A stretch of DNA of 55,395 nt from an uncultured Thiodictyon sp. (GCA_903837595.1 CAILVI010000405.1:1-55395); one strand, 5' to 3'. Shown: positions 43,372-53,612, numbered from the stretch's first letter. Numbers and translations: made by a program. The notes: generated from the letters alone by a model not told the origin.

Positions 43372-44829
43372 TTGACGCTCCCACCCGAACTCTGGTCCGA
43401 GCCGATCCTCGCCAAACACGTGGTCTTCGTGGCCTTGACGATCGGCTTCCTGTCCTTCGCCATCCCGCTAGCCATCAAGCACGCGTGGATGGACCGGGTG
43501 TGCATGGCCGGGATCTGGTTCATGGCCATCAACCCGGTGAAAATGACCCTTTTCAGCTATACGCTATATCGCGGCGACATCCGCGGCCTGGAGTTCGGCG
43601 TCACCGATTGGCTCGCCATCACCATGGTCGTGGCGATGAACAAGGCGCCGCGCTGGCGCAAGCGCAAGCTCTACACCCGCAACCCCAACGAGATCTTGTT
43701 GGCCCTCTACCTGGCCTATTGCATCTTCACCATCAGCACCGCACTGATACCGCAGTTCGCCGTCTTCGGCGTCAGTAAGATCATCCGTGCCTACGTGACC
43801 TTCTGGGTGGCTTATAACTTTATCCGCAGCGAGGACGACCTGCGCTTCGTGATCTGGACCGTGATCGGGATGACCTTCTACAGCTTCACCCAGGTCCTAA
43901 TGGACAAATATACCCGCGGGATCTTTCCGCCGCGCGGCTCTTTCGACCATCAGAACGGGCTCGCTACGTTCCAGAACATACTGAATTTTATCATTTTCGC
44001 CGTGCTCATGCAGGACAGCGAGAAGCTCTTCGACAAGCGCACCCTGATCTATTGGGCCGGACTCGGGGCGGGGGTCCTGACGAGCGTAGCCACCCTTTCG
44101 CGCGGGGGCATGGCCACCACCGTCATGGGCTTTACCATGATCATCGCGATGGCCTTTTTCCTAAAGCAGAAACCGGTCAAAATCAAGAAGAAGCTTTCGG
44201 CCATCGGCTTGCTGATACTGCTCGCCATTCCGGTCTTGATCATCATACTGCCGCCCATCATCCAGCGCTTCGAGACGGCCCCGGAGGAGTCCGGTGAGTC
44301 CCGCAAAGAAGCCAATAAGGCCTCCGGCCACATGGGTCACGACTATTTCTTCGGCGTGGGATTGAACAACTATTCTTATGCCATCAATTATCTGCCATAC
44401 GGCGAGGACCTGGCCCCCCTGGATCGCGGTATTGCCCACCACATCTTCTGGCTCCATTATGCCGAGTTGGGCATCATCGGCGTCATCCTTTTTACCCTGC
44501 TGACCGCCGGTTTCATGTTGATCGCGTTGCGTTTTATTCTGAAACGCCGCGATGGCCTGGAACGGGTCTTCGCGATCGGGATACTGACGGCCTTTGCAAT
44601 CAATTGGCTCGTCGGCACCCTGGAGTGGAACTTCCGCACCCTCCAGATTACCCTCACCTATTTCATGCTCGCGGGATTCCTTACCTCCCTGGACCGGGTG
44701 GAGCGTGAGCGGCTCAAACTGGATCAGGACAAGAAAAATCGGCTGGCCATGTTGTACTTGGTGATGACTCAGCGACGGGGCGCGTCGCCACCTGGCCAAC
44801 GGCCCGCTACCAAACCCCAACGGCGTTGA
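43372..44829 (+). CDS. O-antigen ligase / polymerase-like membrane protein (Wzy_C)
   Basis: 485 residues with about ten membrane segments. The central Wzy_C region includes GSFDHQNGLATFQNILNFIIF, LSRGGMATTVMGF, a large periplasmic loop RFETAPEESGESRKEANKASGHMGHDYFFGVGLNNYSYAI and HHIFWLHYAELGIIGVIL. The GH-x-YFFGVGLNNY and H-x2-FWLHYAELG elements are typical of O-antigen ligase/polymerase enzymes acting on undecaprenyl-linked glycan at the periplasmic face. The start is TTG 43372, since no closer ATG or GTG lies before the first membrane helix; this is moderately uncertain. Followed at 18 bp by an acyltransferase gene. Confidence 0.85.
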   Translation: MTLPPELWSEPILAKHVVFVALTIGFLSFAIPLAIKHAWMDRVCMAGIWFMAINPVKMTLFSYTLYRGDIRGLEFGVTDWLAITMVVAMNKAPRWRKRKLYTRNPNEILLALYLAYCIFTISTALIPQFAVFGVSKIIRAYVTFWVAYNFIRSEDDLRFVIWTVIGMTFYSFTQVLMDKYTRGIFPPRGSFDHQNGLATFQNILNFIIFAVLMQDSEKLFDKRTLIYWAGLGAGVLTSVATLSRGGMATTVMGFTMIIAMAFFLKQKPVKIKKKLSAIGLLILLAIPVLIIILPPIIQRFETAPEESGESRKEANKASGHMGHDYFFGVGLNNYSYAINYLPYGEDLAPLDRGIAHHIFWLHYAELGIIGVILFTLLTAGFMLIALRFILKRRDGLERVFAIGILTAFAINWLVGTLEWNFRTLQITLTYFMLAGFLTSLDRVERERLKLDQDKKNRLAMLYLVMTQRRGASPPGQRPATKPQRR

Positions 44830-44847
44830 ACCCGGGAGACTGACTCA

Positions 44848-45945
44848 ATGCGCGACCTCTCACTCGATCTACTCAAGGGCGTCGCCTGCATCCTGATGCT
44901 CCTGGCGCACACCCAACTCCAGATCGATCTGCCGTCGAAGGCAATGACCTTCCTCGGCAGCTTCGCCCCTATCCTGTTCTTCGCCGTGTCCGGCATCACG
45001 GCCAATTTTCAGGCACGTAAGTACCCGGTGACCGGGATCGTCATCACCTATGCGATGATCTTTCTGTTGGGTCTGAGCTTCGCCGCCATGGTCACCGGCA
45101 ACGTCTGGGTCCCGTTCGACATGGACATCCTCCAGATCATCGCCGTCGGTGTACTCACCCTTTACCTGGTGCAGCGCTTTCTCAACCCGGGGCACTGGTA
45201 TTACCTCGGCGCTGCCGTCCTCCTATTCGCGCTCAAGCTTGTCACCGATTCACTGCGTGATACCTGGTGGATGGCCTCGCTGGCCTATGTCGTCGTGGAA
45301 CCAGGTAACTTCGTCATCATCCCCTGGCTCTTTCCCTTCTTCCTCGGCATGTTCTGCTACCTTGCCCCCAACCGGCACAATGTTATACTTGCCGGGACCG
45401 CGCTACTCGCGATGGGAGTCGCCTGGGGGTTGGGTCTGACGCTCGGCATCGACAACCGCTGGGACATGACCATCGGCTATTTCCTGTTCGCGCTGTTCCT
45501 GACCTCGGCCACATTCTATAGCGCCCGCCGATTACCTCACGAATTCATGGCGCGGGCCTTCCCGCCTTTGATCTGGCTAGGGAAATATTCGCTCCTCTTC
45601 CTGTATGTGCACATCGCAGTGATCTGGCTGGTGCGGCACTATACCCATGGAATCTGGGGGACCTATTGGGTCTGGGCGGTGGTCGGGGCGGCCTCCATCG
45701 CGCTGATGTGGGTCCTGCCGCCGCTGCTCGGCGCCCTGCGCATCCCGGCCCTGATGGCCCGGTTCCCGGCCTGGATCGCACTGCTCATACTGGTCCTCGC
45801 CGCCCCGCTGGTGATGCCCCCCGGGACACCGCTGGTATTAACCGAGTTCGCCCTGGGACTGGTCTTCTCCTTGTACTATGCCACCATGACCCAGGTCCTC
45901 AAAGGCGTCACCTGGCCCGCGGCCCGACCGACACAGAGCAATTAA
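44848..45945 (+). CDS. Membrane acyltransferase (acyltransferase 3 / DUF1624-like)
   Basis: 365 residues, about ten membrane segments. The N-terminus LSLDLLKGVACILMLLAHTQL has the RDLSLDLLKG and conserved His arrangement typical of acyltransferase-3 and heparan-alpha-glucosaminide acetyltransferase-like proteins, followed by FFAVSGITANF. It probably O- or N-acetylates the polysaccharide, taking acyl groups from the cytoplasm. CGGGAG lies about 15 bases before ATG. The next gene, also an acyltransferase, starts 3 bp after its stop. Confidence 0.82.
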   Translation: MRDLSLDLLKGVACILMLLAHTQLQIDLPSKAMTFLGSFAPILFFAVSGITANFQARKYPVTGIVITYAMIFLLGLSFAAMVTGNVWVPFDMDILQIIAVGVLTLYLVQRFLNPGHWYYLGAAVLLFALKLVTDSLRDTWWMASLAYVVVEPGNFVIIPWLFPFFLGMFCYLAPNRHNVILAGTALLAMGVAWGLGLTLGIDNRWDMTIGYFLFALFLTSATFYSARRLPHEFMARAFPPLIWLGKYSLLFLYVHIAVIWLVRHYTHGIWGTYWVWAVVGAASIALMWVLPPLLGALRIPALMARFPAWIALLILVLAAPLVMPPGTPLVLTEFALGLVFSLYYATMTQVLKGVTWPAARPTQSN

Positions 45946-45948
45946 ACC

Positions 45949-47001
45949 ATGGCACAAGCACAACACGACGCGGCCGGCGGTCGCGACGCCTGGGTCGATT
46001 ACGCCAAGGCCATCGGCATCGTCCTGGTGGTCTATGGTCATGTGGCGCGCGGTGTGTTCAACGCCGGCATCCCGATGGACGGGCCGCTCTACCGGCTGGT
46101 GGACAGCATCCTCTACAGCTTTCACATGCCCCTGTTCTTCTTTCTCTCCGGGCTGTTCTTCTTTCACTCACTGCGGCGGCGCGGCCCAGTGGCCCTGGCG
46201 GCGAACAAGGTCGACACCATCCTCTACCCCTATGTACTGTGGTCCCTGATCCAGGGGTTGACCGAGGTCGGGCTCGCCAGCTACACCAACGGCAACGTGA
46301 CCCTCCCCGAGGTACTCGCGCTCTGGGACCCCCGTGCCCAGTTCTGGTTTCTTTATGCACTGTTCATGGTGATCATGACCGCCATCCTGGTCTACCGCCG
46401 CGATACCCGGGGGCTGCTCTGGGGGTTACTTGCCGTCTCGGCCCTCGCCTATGTCTTCCAGGCCAGCATCCCCTCTTTGCTACACTCCTACTTCGTCGTC
46501 AAGAACTTCGTCTTTTTTGCGCTGGGAGTCTGGTTCTACACTGTCAAGGACCGCCTGATGCTGCACCCGGGGGCTTGGGCGGCGGCCGGGGTCGCCGCCT
46601 TCGTGGCCGTGCAGTACGGCTTCCACGCCCAACTTGGACTGATATGCTCCGACACCGGGGTCGCCTCACTCGTGGTGGCCGTGGTCTCGATCCTGGCCGT
46701 GGCGAGCCTATCGATCTGGCTTGCCCGCTTCCCGGCACGCTGGGTGCTGGCCCTAGGCGGGGCCTCCATGGCGATCTACCTGATGCACGTCCTGGCCGCC
46801 AGCGGTGCCCGGATTTTTGTTTCGCGATTCCTTGGGATACATGACGCCAGCGTCCATCTCATGGTCGGGTGCCTGGTGGGCATCGGACTTCCCATGCTGG
46901 TCTTATTGATCATGGCACGCCTCAAAGTCCAGGGGGTGTTCGAGACCCCAACACGGCTCTCGCTCGAGACCTGGTACCGACGTCACGCCAGAGAATTATG
47001 A
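45949..47001 (+). CDS. Membrane acyltransferase (Acyl_transf_3 family)
   Basis: 350 residues with about ten membrane helices. Hallmarks are AWVDYAKAIGIVLVVYGHVARG, SFHMPLFFFLSGLFF, NKVDTILYPYVLWSLIQ and FWFLYALF. The catalytic His in YGH and the SFHMPLFFFLSG motif are typical of WcaH/OpgC-like O-acetyltransferases. It would add O-acetyl or O-succinyl groups to the exopolysaccharide. The stop overlaps the following glycosidase start (ATGA), so modification and degradation genes are translationally coupled. Confidence 0.88.
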   Translation: MAQAQHDAAGGRDAWVDYAKAIGIVLVVYGHVARGVFNAGIPMDGPLYRLVDSILYSFHMPLFFFLSGLFFFHSLRRRGPVALAANKVDTILYPYVLWSLIQGLTEVGLASYTNGNVTLPEVLALWDPRAQFWFLYALFMVIMTAILVYRRDTRGLLWGLLAVSALAYVFQASIPSLLHSYFVVKNFVFFALGVWFYTVKDRLMLHPGAWAAAGVAAFVAVQYGFHAQLGLICSDTGVASLVVAVVSILAVASLSIWLARFPARWVLALGGASMAIYLMHVLAASGARIFVSRFLGIHDASVHLMVGCLVGIGLPMLVLLIMARLKVQGVFETPTRLSLETWYRRHAREL

Positions 47002-50000
47002 TCATAAAAAAGGCACTTACCTCAACCGCCCGGTCTGGCGCGTTATTCGCTCTTGCGTTAATGGTCGCACCGGCCAACGCCGGCACGCCTGAACCCTTCA
47101 AGTACCTCTTTGGGATGGGGGCCGATCTGCATGACGGCGGACAGCTTGAAGTCGTCAACAAGGACTTGACGATCGACCCAAATGTCCCAATCGGCTGGCC
47201 TGAATACAATGCCGTCAGTGGTGAGGCGCGGATCGCCACCGGTGACATCGACGGTGATGGCAAAGATGAAATAGTCATAGGCTTTGCCCCCGTCGGTCAG
47301 AGCGGCCTGCCGGGCGGCCGGTTTGAAGTGCTTGATGACGATTTTTCATTCTTGACCTGGGGTCAGGTCGAGTGGGCTGACTACAATTCCAGCAATGGTG
47401 AAACACGTCCCGCCGTGGGTGATATCGATGGCGACGGCAAGGCCGAGATTGTGATCGGACTCGGACCCGGTGGCGGTGGGTTGGTCGAAACCTTCCGCTT
47501 CGCCAATGGCGCCCTCTCACCGATCGGCTGGGCCGATGTCAACTGGCCGGAATACAGTCAGGCCAATGGCGAGACCTGGCCGACACTCGGCGAACTCGAT
47601 GGCGATGGCCGGGCCGCGCTGGTGATCGGTTTGGGCCAGGGCGGGGCCGGCACCTTCCTGGTCAAGAAGGGCTTCGATGCGGCTCGCTTTGCCGCGGGAC
47701 AGGACCCCTGGATCGAGGAACTCCGGGGTACTCTGTCGTGGACCGACTACGCGACCGCAATGGGCGAGACTCGTCCTGCGGTTGGCGATCTCACTGGCGA
47801 TGGAACCCGGAAAATCGTTGTCGGTCTGGGAAAGTCCGGCGGTGGTAATCTCGAGATCTTCGATTATGTCGGGTCCTCCCTCGTACCCAGCGGATCGCTG
47901 AAGGTCGATTGGCCGGAATATAATGCAGCCAATGGCGAGACCCGTCCGGTCATTGGGGATAGCGACGGTGACCGACCAGCCGAGATCATGGTTGGCCTCG
48001 GCCGCGGCGGCGGCGGCTACGTCGATCTGTTTGATGATGCCAAGGCGCAATTTGTCGGTCTCGACCGCTTCCAGTTGGGTACGCCGGCCTATCAGGCAGC
48101 GAACGGCACCATTTGGCCCGCCTTCAAACGGGAACGCCCGCCCGTCTTGTACCAGCTCAGCGTGCTCAAGAACGGCACCGGGACGGTCGGCGGCGGGGGG
48201 CGTTACGTGGCCGGCACCCGGGTGGCCCCCACCGCGACCGCGGCGGACGGCTCGGCCATGGCCGGCTGGACGCCCAGCAGTTGCGGTGTCACGTTCGCCC
48301 TCACCGCCGATACCACCTGCTCCGCCACCTTCACGCAGCTGCCCGCCTACACCCTTGCCGCAAAACTCAGCGGGAGCGGAGCGGTCACCAGCACACCGGC
48401 GGGGATTTATTGCGGAGCCGATTGCACCGCCCCCTATGCCAGCGGCACGGCGGTGGCCTTGACCCCCACGCCCGCCATCGGCTACACGTTTTCCGGCTGG
48501 AGCGGTGCCTGCACCGGCACCGGGGGCTGTACCGTACCGATGAGCGCCGCCAAGACCGTCACCGCGACATTCAAGACGATCCCCGGATACATAGAACAAG
48601 GCACCACCGCGACCCTGGCCGACGCCTCCCAGCGCCAGGCGCAGCCACTGACCGCGGGATCGCCGCGCTACCTGGAAACGCGCTCCGCGCGCGCCCTGAC
48701 CATGGGCTTCGACGCACTGGATCTCGCCGTCGCCACCCGCGACCCGGCGGCCTATAGGCTCATCGCCCAGACCGATCCGGCCTATGCCAGCCCCCAGCCG
48801 GCCACCCGGGTGGGCGGCGACCGCCAGGCCGTCGGCGTCGACGGCGCCAATCAGCCGGTGGCCGAGACGCGGCTGCACCTGCTGTTGCCCTACCCGCTGC
48901 GCCCCGGTGTCGACTATCGCCTGGACGCCTGCGCCGCCGTGGGCGGCAGCGCCGATCCGGCGGCGCCCTGCCACGCGCTTGCGGTGCGCTACGACCCGAC
49001 GCTGGCCTCCGGCTCCATCCAGGTCGATCAGGTCGGCTATGCCCCGGGCACGACCAAAATCGCTTACCTCGGCAACTGGTTAGGCAGCGCCGGCCCCTTA
49101 CCGGTGGATGCCACGGGTTTTGAGGTCGTTGATACCTCGTCCGGTGAGTCGGTCTTCAGCGGCCAGGCCCGCCTCACCGCCGCCGCTGACCCCTGGAGCG
49201 GCAACGACGTGTACCAGGCCGACTTCAGCACCCTGGAGCGCCCGGGACACTACCGGCTGCGGGTCCCGGGGCTCGGGGTATCCGACCCCTTCGCCATCGC
49301 CGCCGACGTCTATGACGCACCCTATCGCGCCGCCCTGCGCCTCTTCTACCATGCCCGCAACGGCACGGCGGTGGTCGCGCCCTGGGCCGAGCCTGGCTAC
49401 GAGCGGCCCCAAGGCGGGGTCCCACCCGCCATGGATGCCGCCTTCCACGCCGCGGTGGCCGGCTCCCCCCTGAGCGCCGGCAGCACGACGGATACCGGGC
49501 CGACCGCCCGGCATGCGGTCCGCCATGGCTGGTTCGACTCCGACGACTATGGCCAGTACGTCCCCAACGCGGCCCCGGTCTGGTATCTGGTGGGCGCCGC
49601 CATGGACCTCGCGCCGCAGCGCTTCGGCGACGGCGATCTCAACATCCCCGAGTCCGGCAACGGCATTCCGGACGTCCTGGACGAACTCGATTGGGGCCTG
49701 GACTGGCTGCTCGGAATGCAGGACCCGGCGGATGGTGGCGTCTGGTTCCGGGTCGGCAGCCGCACCTGGGATTCAGTCCCGCCCTACCTGATCGCCACCC
49801 CGCGCCTGTTGTTTGAAAAGACCAGTCACGCCACTGCCGCCTTCGCCGCCGCCTGCGCGCTGCACGCCCGGCTGATCCGCCCCTACCACCCCGAGCGCGC
49901 CGATGCGGCCCTGGCCGCGGCACGCCGCGCCTGGGACTTCCTCGCGAGCCACACTGACTGGCCCGCCGAGGGACAACGCTACCTTGGCCCGACGGGCGTG

Positions 50001-53000
50001 CGCGCCGCCGACTACTCGGATGTCTCAGCACGCGACAACCGCCTCTGGGCCGCCGCCGAGTTGTACCGCACCACCGGCGAGGCGTCCTATCGAACCGCCT
50101 TCGAGACCCTGATGCCCCAGGTCAAGATCGACCCCACCGCGGGCATCGGCTTCCAGGACGTTTCACTGGCCGGGCTCTGGGCCTATCTGCTTAACGAGGA
50201 TGCGGGCAAGAACACGACGCTGGTCAAGCAGGCCAGCGACGTATTCATCGCGGCGGCGGATTGGCGGGTGCGCAATGCGACCGCGCACCCCTTCCGCGCC
50301 CCCAGCCACCCGACCATCGGTGTCGTCGGCTGGGGTTCCTTCGGGGTCTCCACCCGCGCCACCTTGCCGCTGCTGCAGGCCTATCGGCTCACCGGCAAGA
50401 TCGACTATCTGGACCGAGCCTGGCAGAGCCCCCACCCGCAGCTCGGGGCCAATCCCCAGTCGCTGAGCTATCTCCCGGGCTTCGGCGCCAGATACCCCCA
50501 CTTCCCGCTTTCCAAGCTCACCAAGGGCGCCGGCGCGGGCCCCGGCGACCCCATCAAAGGGCTGCCGGTCCTCGGGCCCCAGTTCCAGTCTTCCGCTGAG
50601 ATGACCGCGATGAACGCCGTCTACGCTCCCCCCGCGCAGATCGGCACGACACTGCCCACGAACCCGGCCGGGTACGCGCAACTCTACCCCGCGCTGCGCC
50701 GTTATACCGACGCCCGGGGTCTGCCGGCCATGTCCAAACCCACGGTAGTGGACTATGCCCAGGTGGGGCTAGCCTTCGGGCTGCTGCGCCGGGGCGGACT
50801 CAAAGAGGAGATCGACACGGCGGGTAAGGTCCAACACCTGCTCACCGTGACGAAAAACGGCACCGGTAGCGGTACGGTCGGCGGTGGGGGGCGTTATGCG
50901 GCCGGCACCGCGGCGACGGCGACCGCGATCGCGGCAGACGGATCGACCTTTGCCGGCTGGACGCCGTCGAGTTGCGGCACGGCCGTCGCCCTCAATGCGG
51001 ACACGACATGCATGGCCACCTTTACCTTGCTCCCCAAATATGCCCTGACCGTCATCCTGAGCGGAAGCGGCACAGTCACCAGCATCCCGGCCGGGATCAA
51101 CTGCGCAACCGATTGCGCTGAGGCCTATGTCAGCGGCACCGCGGTCAACTTGACCATGGCCCCGGCAACCGGCTATCTGTTTTCCGGCTGGAGCGGTGCC
51201 TGCGCCGGCACCGGCGGGTGTATGGTGGCGATGGGCGCCGTTCAGACTGTCACCGCGACCTTCAAGGCCATCCCGGCGACCGTCGAGCGGGGCATCACCT
51301 CGGACCTGGCCGACGCCTCCACGCGTCAGATCCAACCCCTGACCGCGGGGCCTGCCCGTTATGTGGAGACGCGCTCGGCGCGTGCCCTGACCCTGGGCTT
51401 CGACACCCTCGATCTCAGCGTCGCCACCCGTGACCCGTCCCTCTATACCCTTACGGATCCGAGCGATGGCAGCCCCCAAGCGGCCACGCGGGTGGGCGGC
51501 GACCGCCAGGTCGTCGGCTTCGACACCGCCAAGCAGCCTCAGCTGGAGACGCGCCTGCACCTGCTCTTCCCAACCCCGCTGCGCTCCGGTGTAGACTATC
51601 GGCTGGACGCCTGCGCCGCCCTGGGCAGCAGCGCCGATCCGGCGGCACCCTGCCACGCAATGGCGGTCCGCTACGACCCGACCCTGGCCTCGGGCTCCAT
51701 CCAGGTCGATCAGGTCGGCTATGCCCCGAGAACGACCAAGATCGCCTTCCTCGGCAACTGGCTGGGCAGCGCCGGACCCCTGCCGGTGGACGCGACCGGG
51801 TTCGAGGTTGTCAATGCCGTCACGGGCGAGTCGGTCTTCAGCGGCCAGGCCCCCCTGACTGCCCCCGCGGACCCCTGGAGCGGCAACGACGTGTACCAGG
51901 CGGACTTCACCGCTCTGGACCAGCCGGGGCGCTACCGGCTGCGGGTTCCGGGGCTCGGGGTGTCGGACCCCTTCGCCATCACCGCCGACGTCTACGACGC
52001 CCCCTACCGCGCAGCGCTGCGCCTCTTCTACCATGCCCGCAACTCCACGCCGGTGGTTGCCCCCTGGGCCGAGCCTGGCTATGAGCGGCCACAGGGCGGG
52101 GTCCCGCCCGCTATGGACGCGGCCTTCCACGCCGCCGTGGCCTCCTCGCCCCTGAGCGCCGGTAGTTCGACTGACACTGGTCCGACCGCCCGACACGCGG
52201 TGAGCCACGGCTGGTTCGACGCGGGCGACTACGGCCAATACGTCCCCAACGCGGCACCGATCTGGTACCACGTCGGTGCCGCCCTGGATCTGGCCCCGCG
52301 ACGCTTCGTCGACGGCGATCTGAATATCCCTGAATCCGGCAACGGCATCCCGGATGTCTTGGACGAGCTCGATTGGGGCATGGACTGGCTGCTCGGGATG
52401 CAGGACCCGGCCGACGGCGGGGTCTGGTTCCGCGTCGCCAGCCGCAACTGGGACGCCGTACCGCCCTACCTCATCACCACGCCGCGCCTGCTGGCCGAGA
52501 AGACCAGCCATGCCACAGCGGCCTTCGCCGGCGTCTGCGCACTGCACGCCCGGTTGATCCGGCCCTACCGGCCGGCGCGCGCCGACGAGGCCCTGGCCGC
52601 GGCGCGGCGGGCCTGGGACTTCCTCGCGAGCCACCCCGACTGGCCCGCTGAGGGGCAACGCTACAAGAACCCCGCGGACGTGCATGCCGGCGACTACTCG
52701 GATGCCTCAGTCCGGGACAACCGCCTCTGGGCCGCCGCCGAGCTGTTCCGCACCACCGGCGAAGCGGCCTATCGGAGCGCCTTCGAGGCACTCCTGCCGC
52801 AGGTCAAGATCGATCCTACCGCGGGGGTCGGCTTCCAGGGCTTTGAACAGGCCGGACTCTGGGCCTACCTGCTCGCCGATGGCGCAGGCAAGAACCCCAG
52901 TGTGATGGCCCAGGCCCGCGGCGTCTTCATCGCGGCGGCGGACTGGCGCATACGCGAGGCCAACACCAATCCCTTCCGCGCCCCGACCCATCACACCCTG

Positions 53001-53525
53001 GGTCTGGCTGGCTGGGGTTCATTCGCGGTCTCCACCCGCGCCACCCTGGCCCTGCTTCAGGCCTATCGACTCACCGGTAAGACCGACTATCTTGACCGGG
53101 CCTGGCAGAGCCCGCATCCGCAACTGGGGGCCAATCCACAATCACTGAGCTATCTCACCGGGTTCGGCGCCAGGTCGCCCCACTTCCCGCTCACCAAGCT
53201 CAATCGCAACGGCGTCCCCGGCGACCCACTCAAGGGCATCCCGGTCCTCGGGCCCATGTTCCACCTCCCCGCCCTGTGGGCCGAGATGATCGCGGTGAAC
53301 GGCGGCTACTTCCCGCCCGAGCAAATCGGCAGCACACTGCCCACAGACGCGGCCGGGTTCGCGCAACTCTATCCGGTCCTGCGCCGCTACACCGATGCCC
53401 GCGGGGTACCGCCCATGTCGGAACCCACCGTGGTGGACTACGCCCAGGTGGGGCTCGCCTTCGGGTTGCTGCGCCGGGGCGGGCTCAAGGAGGAGATCGA
53501 CGCACTGGGCCCGCTGCCCCATTGA
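46998..53525 (+). CDS. Giant secreted protein: FG-GAP repeats plus two tandem glycoside hydrolase family 9 modules
   Basis: 2175 residues. A signal peptide (cleavage about ANA-G, residue 28) is followed by five FG-GAP/VCBS-like calcium repeats (GDIDGDGKDEIVIG type, about 75-375). Two large copies of one unit follow, about 385-1275 and 1278-2175. Each has two bacterial-repeat (GYTFSGWSGAC type) domains, a Cys-paired linker, an Ig-like GH9 N-terminal domain (GSIQVDQVGYAP) and a GH9 toroid. Copy 2 has FDAGDYGQYV (D1741, D1744) and SEPTVVDYAQVG (E2142), matching the catalytic residues. Copy 1 has FDSDDYGQYV (D847, D850) and SKPTVVDYAQVG, with Lys 1247 in place of the acid Glu. One module is therefore predicted active and the other a binding or structural pseudo-domain. 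It probably trims a beta-1,4-linked exopolymer. ATG 46998 overlaps the acyltransferase stop. Confidence 0.9.
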   Translation: MIIKKALTSTARSGALFALALMVAPANAGTPEPFKYLFGMGADLHDGGQLEVVNKDLTIDPNVPIGWPEYNAVSGEARIATGDIDGDGKDEIVIGFAPVGQSGLPGGRFEVLDDDFSFLTWGQVEWADYNSSNGETRPAVGDIDGDGKAEIVIGLGPGGGGLVETFRFANGALSPIGWADVNWPEYSQANGETWPTLGELDGDGRAALVIGLGQGGAGTFLVKKGFDAARFAAGQDPWIEELRGTLSWTDYATAMGETRPAVGDLTGDGTRKIVVGLGKSGGGNLEIFDYVGSSLVPSGSLKVDWPEYNAANGETRPVIGDSDGDRPAEIMVGLGRGGGGYVDLFDDAKAQFVGLDRFQLGTPAYQAANGTIWPAFKRERPPVLYQLSVLKNGTGTVGGGGRYVAGTRVAPTATAADGSAMAGWTPSSCGVTFALTADTTCSATFTQLPAYTLAAKLSGSGAVTSTPAGIYCGADCTAPYASGTAVALTPTPAIGYTFSGWSGACTGTGGCTVPMSAAKTVTATFKTIPGYIEQGTTATLADASQRQAQPLTAGSPRYLETRSARALTMGFDALDLAVATRDPAAYRLIAQTDPAYASPQPATRVGGDRQAVGVDGANQPVAETRLHLLLPYPLRPGVDYRLDACAAVGGSADPAAPCHALAVRYDPTLASGSIQVDQVGYAPGTTKIAYLGNWLGSAGPLPVDATGFEVVDTSSGESVFSGQARLTAAADPWSGNDVYQADFSTLERPGHYRLRVPGLGVSDPFAIAADVYDAPYRAALRLFYHARNGTAVVAPWAEPGYERPQGGVPPAMDAAFHAAVAGSPLSAGSTTDTGPTARHAVRHGWFDSDDYGQYVPNAAPVWYLVGAAMDLAPQRFGDGDLNIPESGNGIPDVLDELDWGLDWLLGMQDPADGGVWFRVGSRTWDSVPPYLIATPRLLFEKTSHATAAFAAACALHARLIRPYHPERADAALAAARRAWDFLASHTDWPAEGQRYLGPTGVRAADYSDVSARDNRLWAAAELYRTTGEASYRTAFETLMPQVKIDPTAGIGFQDVSLAGLWAYLLNEDAGKNTTLVKQASDVFIAAADWRVRNATAHPFRAPSHPTIGVVGWGSFGVSTRATLPLLQAYRLTGKIDYLDRAWQSPHPQLGANPQSLSYLPGFGARYPHFPLSKLTKGAGAGPGDPIKGLPVLGPQFQSSAEMTAMNAVYAPPAQIGTTLPTNPAGYAQLYPALRRYTDARGLPAMSKPTVVDYAQVGLAFGLLRRGGLKEEIDTAGKVQHLLTVTKNGTGSGTVGGGGRYAAGTAATATAIAADGSTFAGWTPSSCGTAVALNADTTCMATFTLLPKYALTVILSGSGTVTSIPAGINCATDCAEAYVSGTAVNLTMAPATGYLFSGWSGACAGTGGCMVAMGAVQTVTATFKAIPATVERGITSDLADASTRQIQPLTAGPARYVETRSARALTLGFDTLDLSVATRDPSLYTLTDPSDGSPQAATRVGGDRQVVGFDTAKQPQLETRLHLLFPTPLRSGVDYRLDACAALGSSADPAAPCHAMAVRYDPTLASGSIQVDQVGYAPRTTKIAFLGNWLGSAGPLPVDATGFEVVNAVTGESVFSGQAPLTAPADPWSGNDVYQADFTALDQPGRYRLRVPGLGVSDPFAITADVYDAPYRAALRLFYHARNSTPVVAPWAEPGYERPQGGVPPAMDAAFHAAVASSPLSAGSSTDTGPTARHAVSHGWFDAGDYGQYVPNAAPIWYHVGAALDLAPRRFVDGDLNIPESGNGIPDVLDELDWGMDWLLGMQDPADGGVWFRVASRNWDAVPPYLITTPRLLAEKTSHATAAFAGVCALHARLIRPYRPARADEALAAARRAWDFLASHPDWPAEGQRYKNPADVHAGDYSDASVRDNRLWAAAELFRTTGEAAYRSAFEALLPQVKIDPTAGVGFQGFEQAGLWAYLLADGAGKNPSVMAQARGVFIAAADWRIREANTNPFRAPTHHTLGLAGWGSFAVSTRATLALLQAYRLTGKTDYLDRAWQSPHPQLGANPQSLSYLTGFGARSPHFPLTKLNRNGVPGDPLKGIPVLGPMFHLPALWAEMIAVNGGYFPPEQIGSTLPTDAAGFAQLYPVLRRYTDARGVPPMSEPTVVDYAQVGLAFGLLRRGGLKEEIDALGPLPH

Positions 53526-53612
53526 CATCCTCGCCGGCCTAAAGGCCAGCTGGCTAACGTGCGGCGCGCGCCCATCATGGTGCCTTGATCATCCCTCCGG
53601 CCACAGAGGCGG

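Noticed and set aside
47517-52685. Very long minus-strand open frames (485 and 638 codons) opposite the glycosidase gene
   Set aside because: They are antisense shadows of high-GC coding sequence with Gly/Ala/Arg/Val bias, no motifs and mirrored repeats; the plus strand encodes recognisable GH9 domains.
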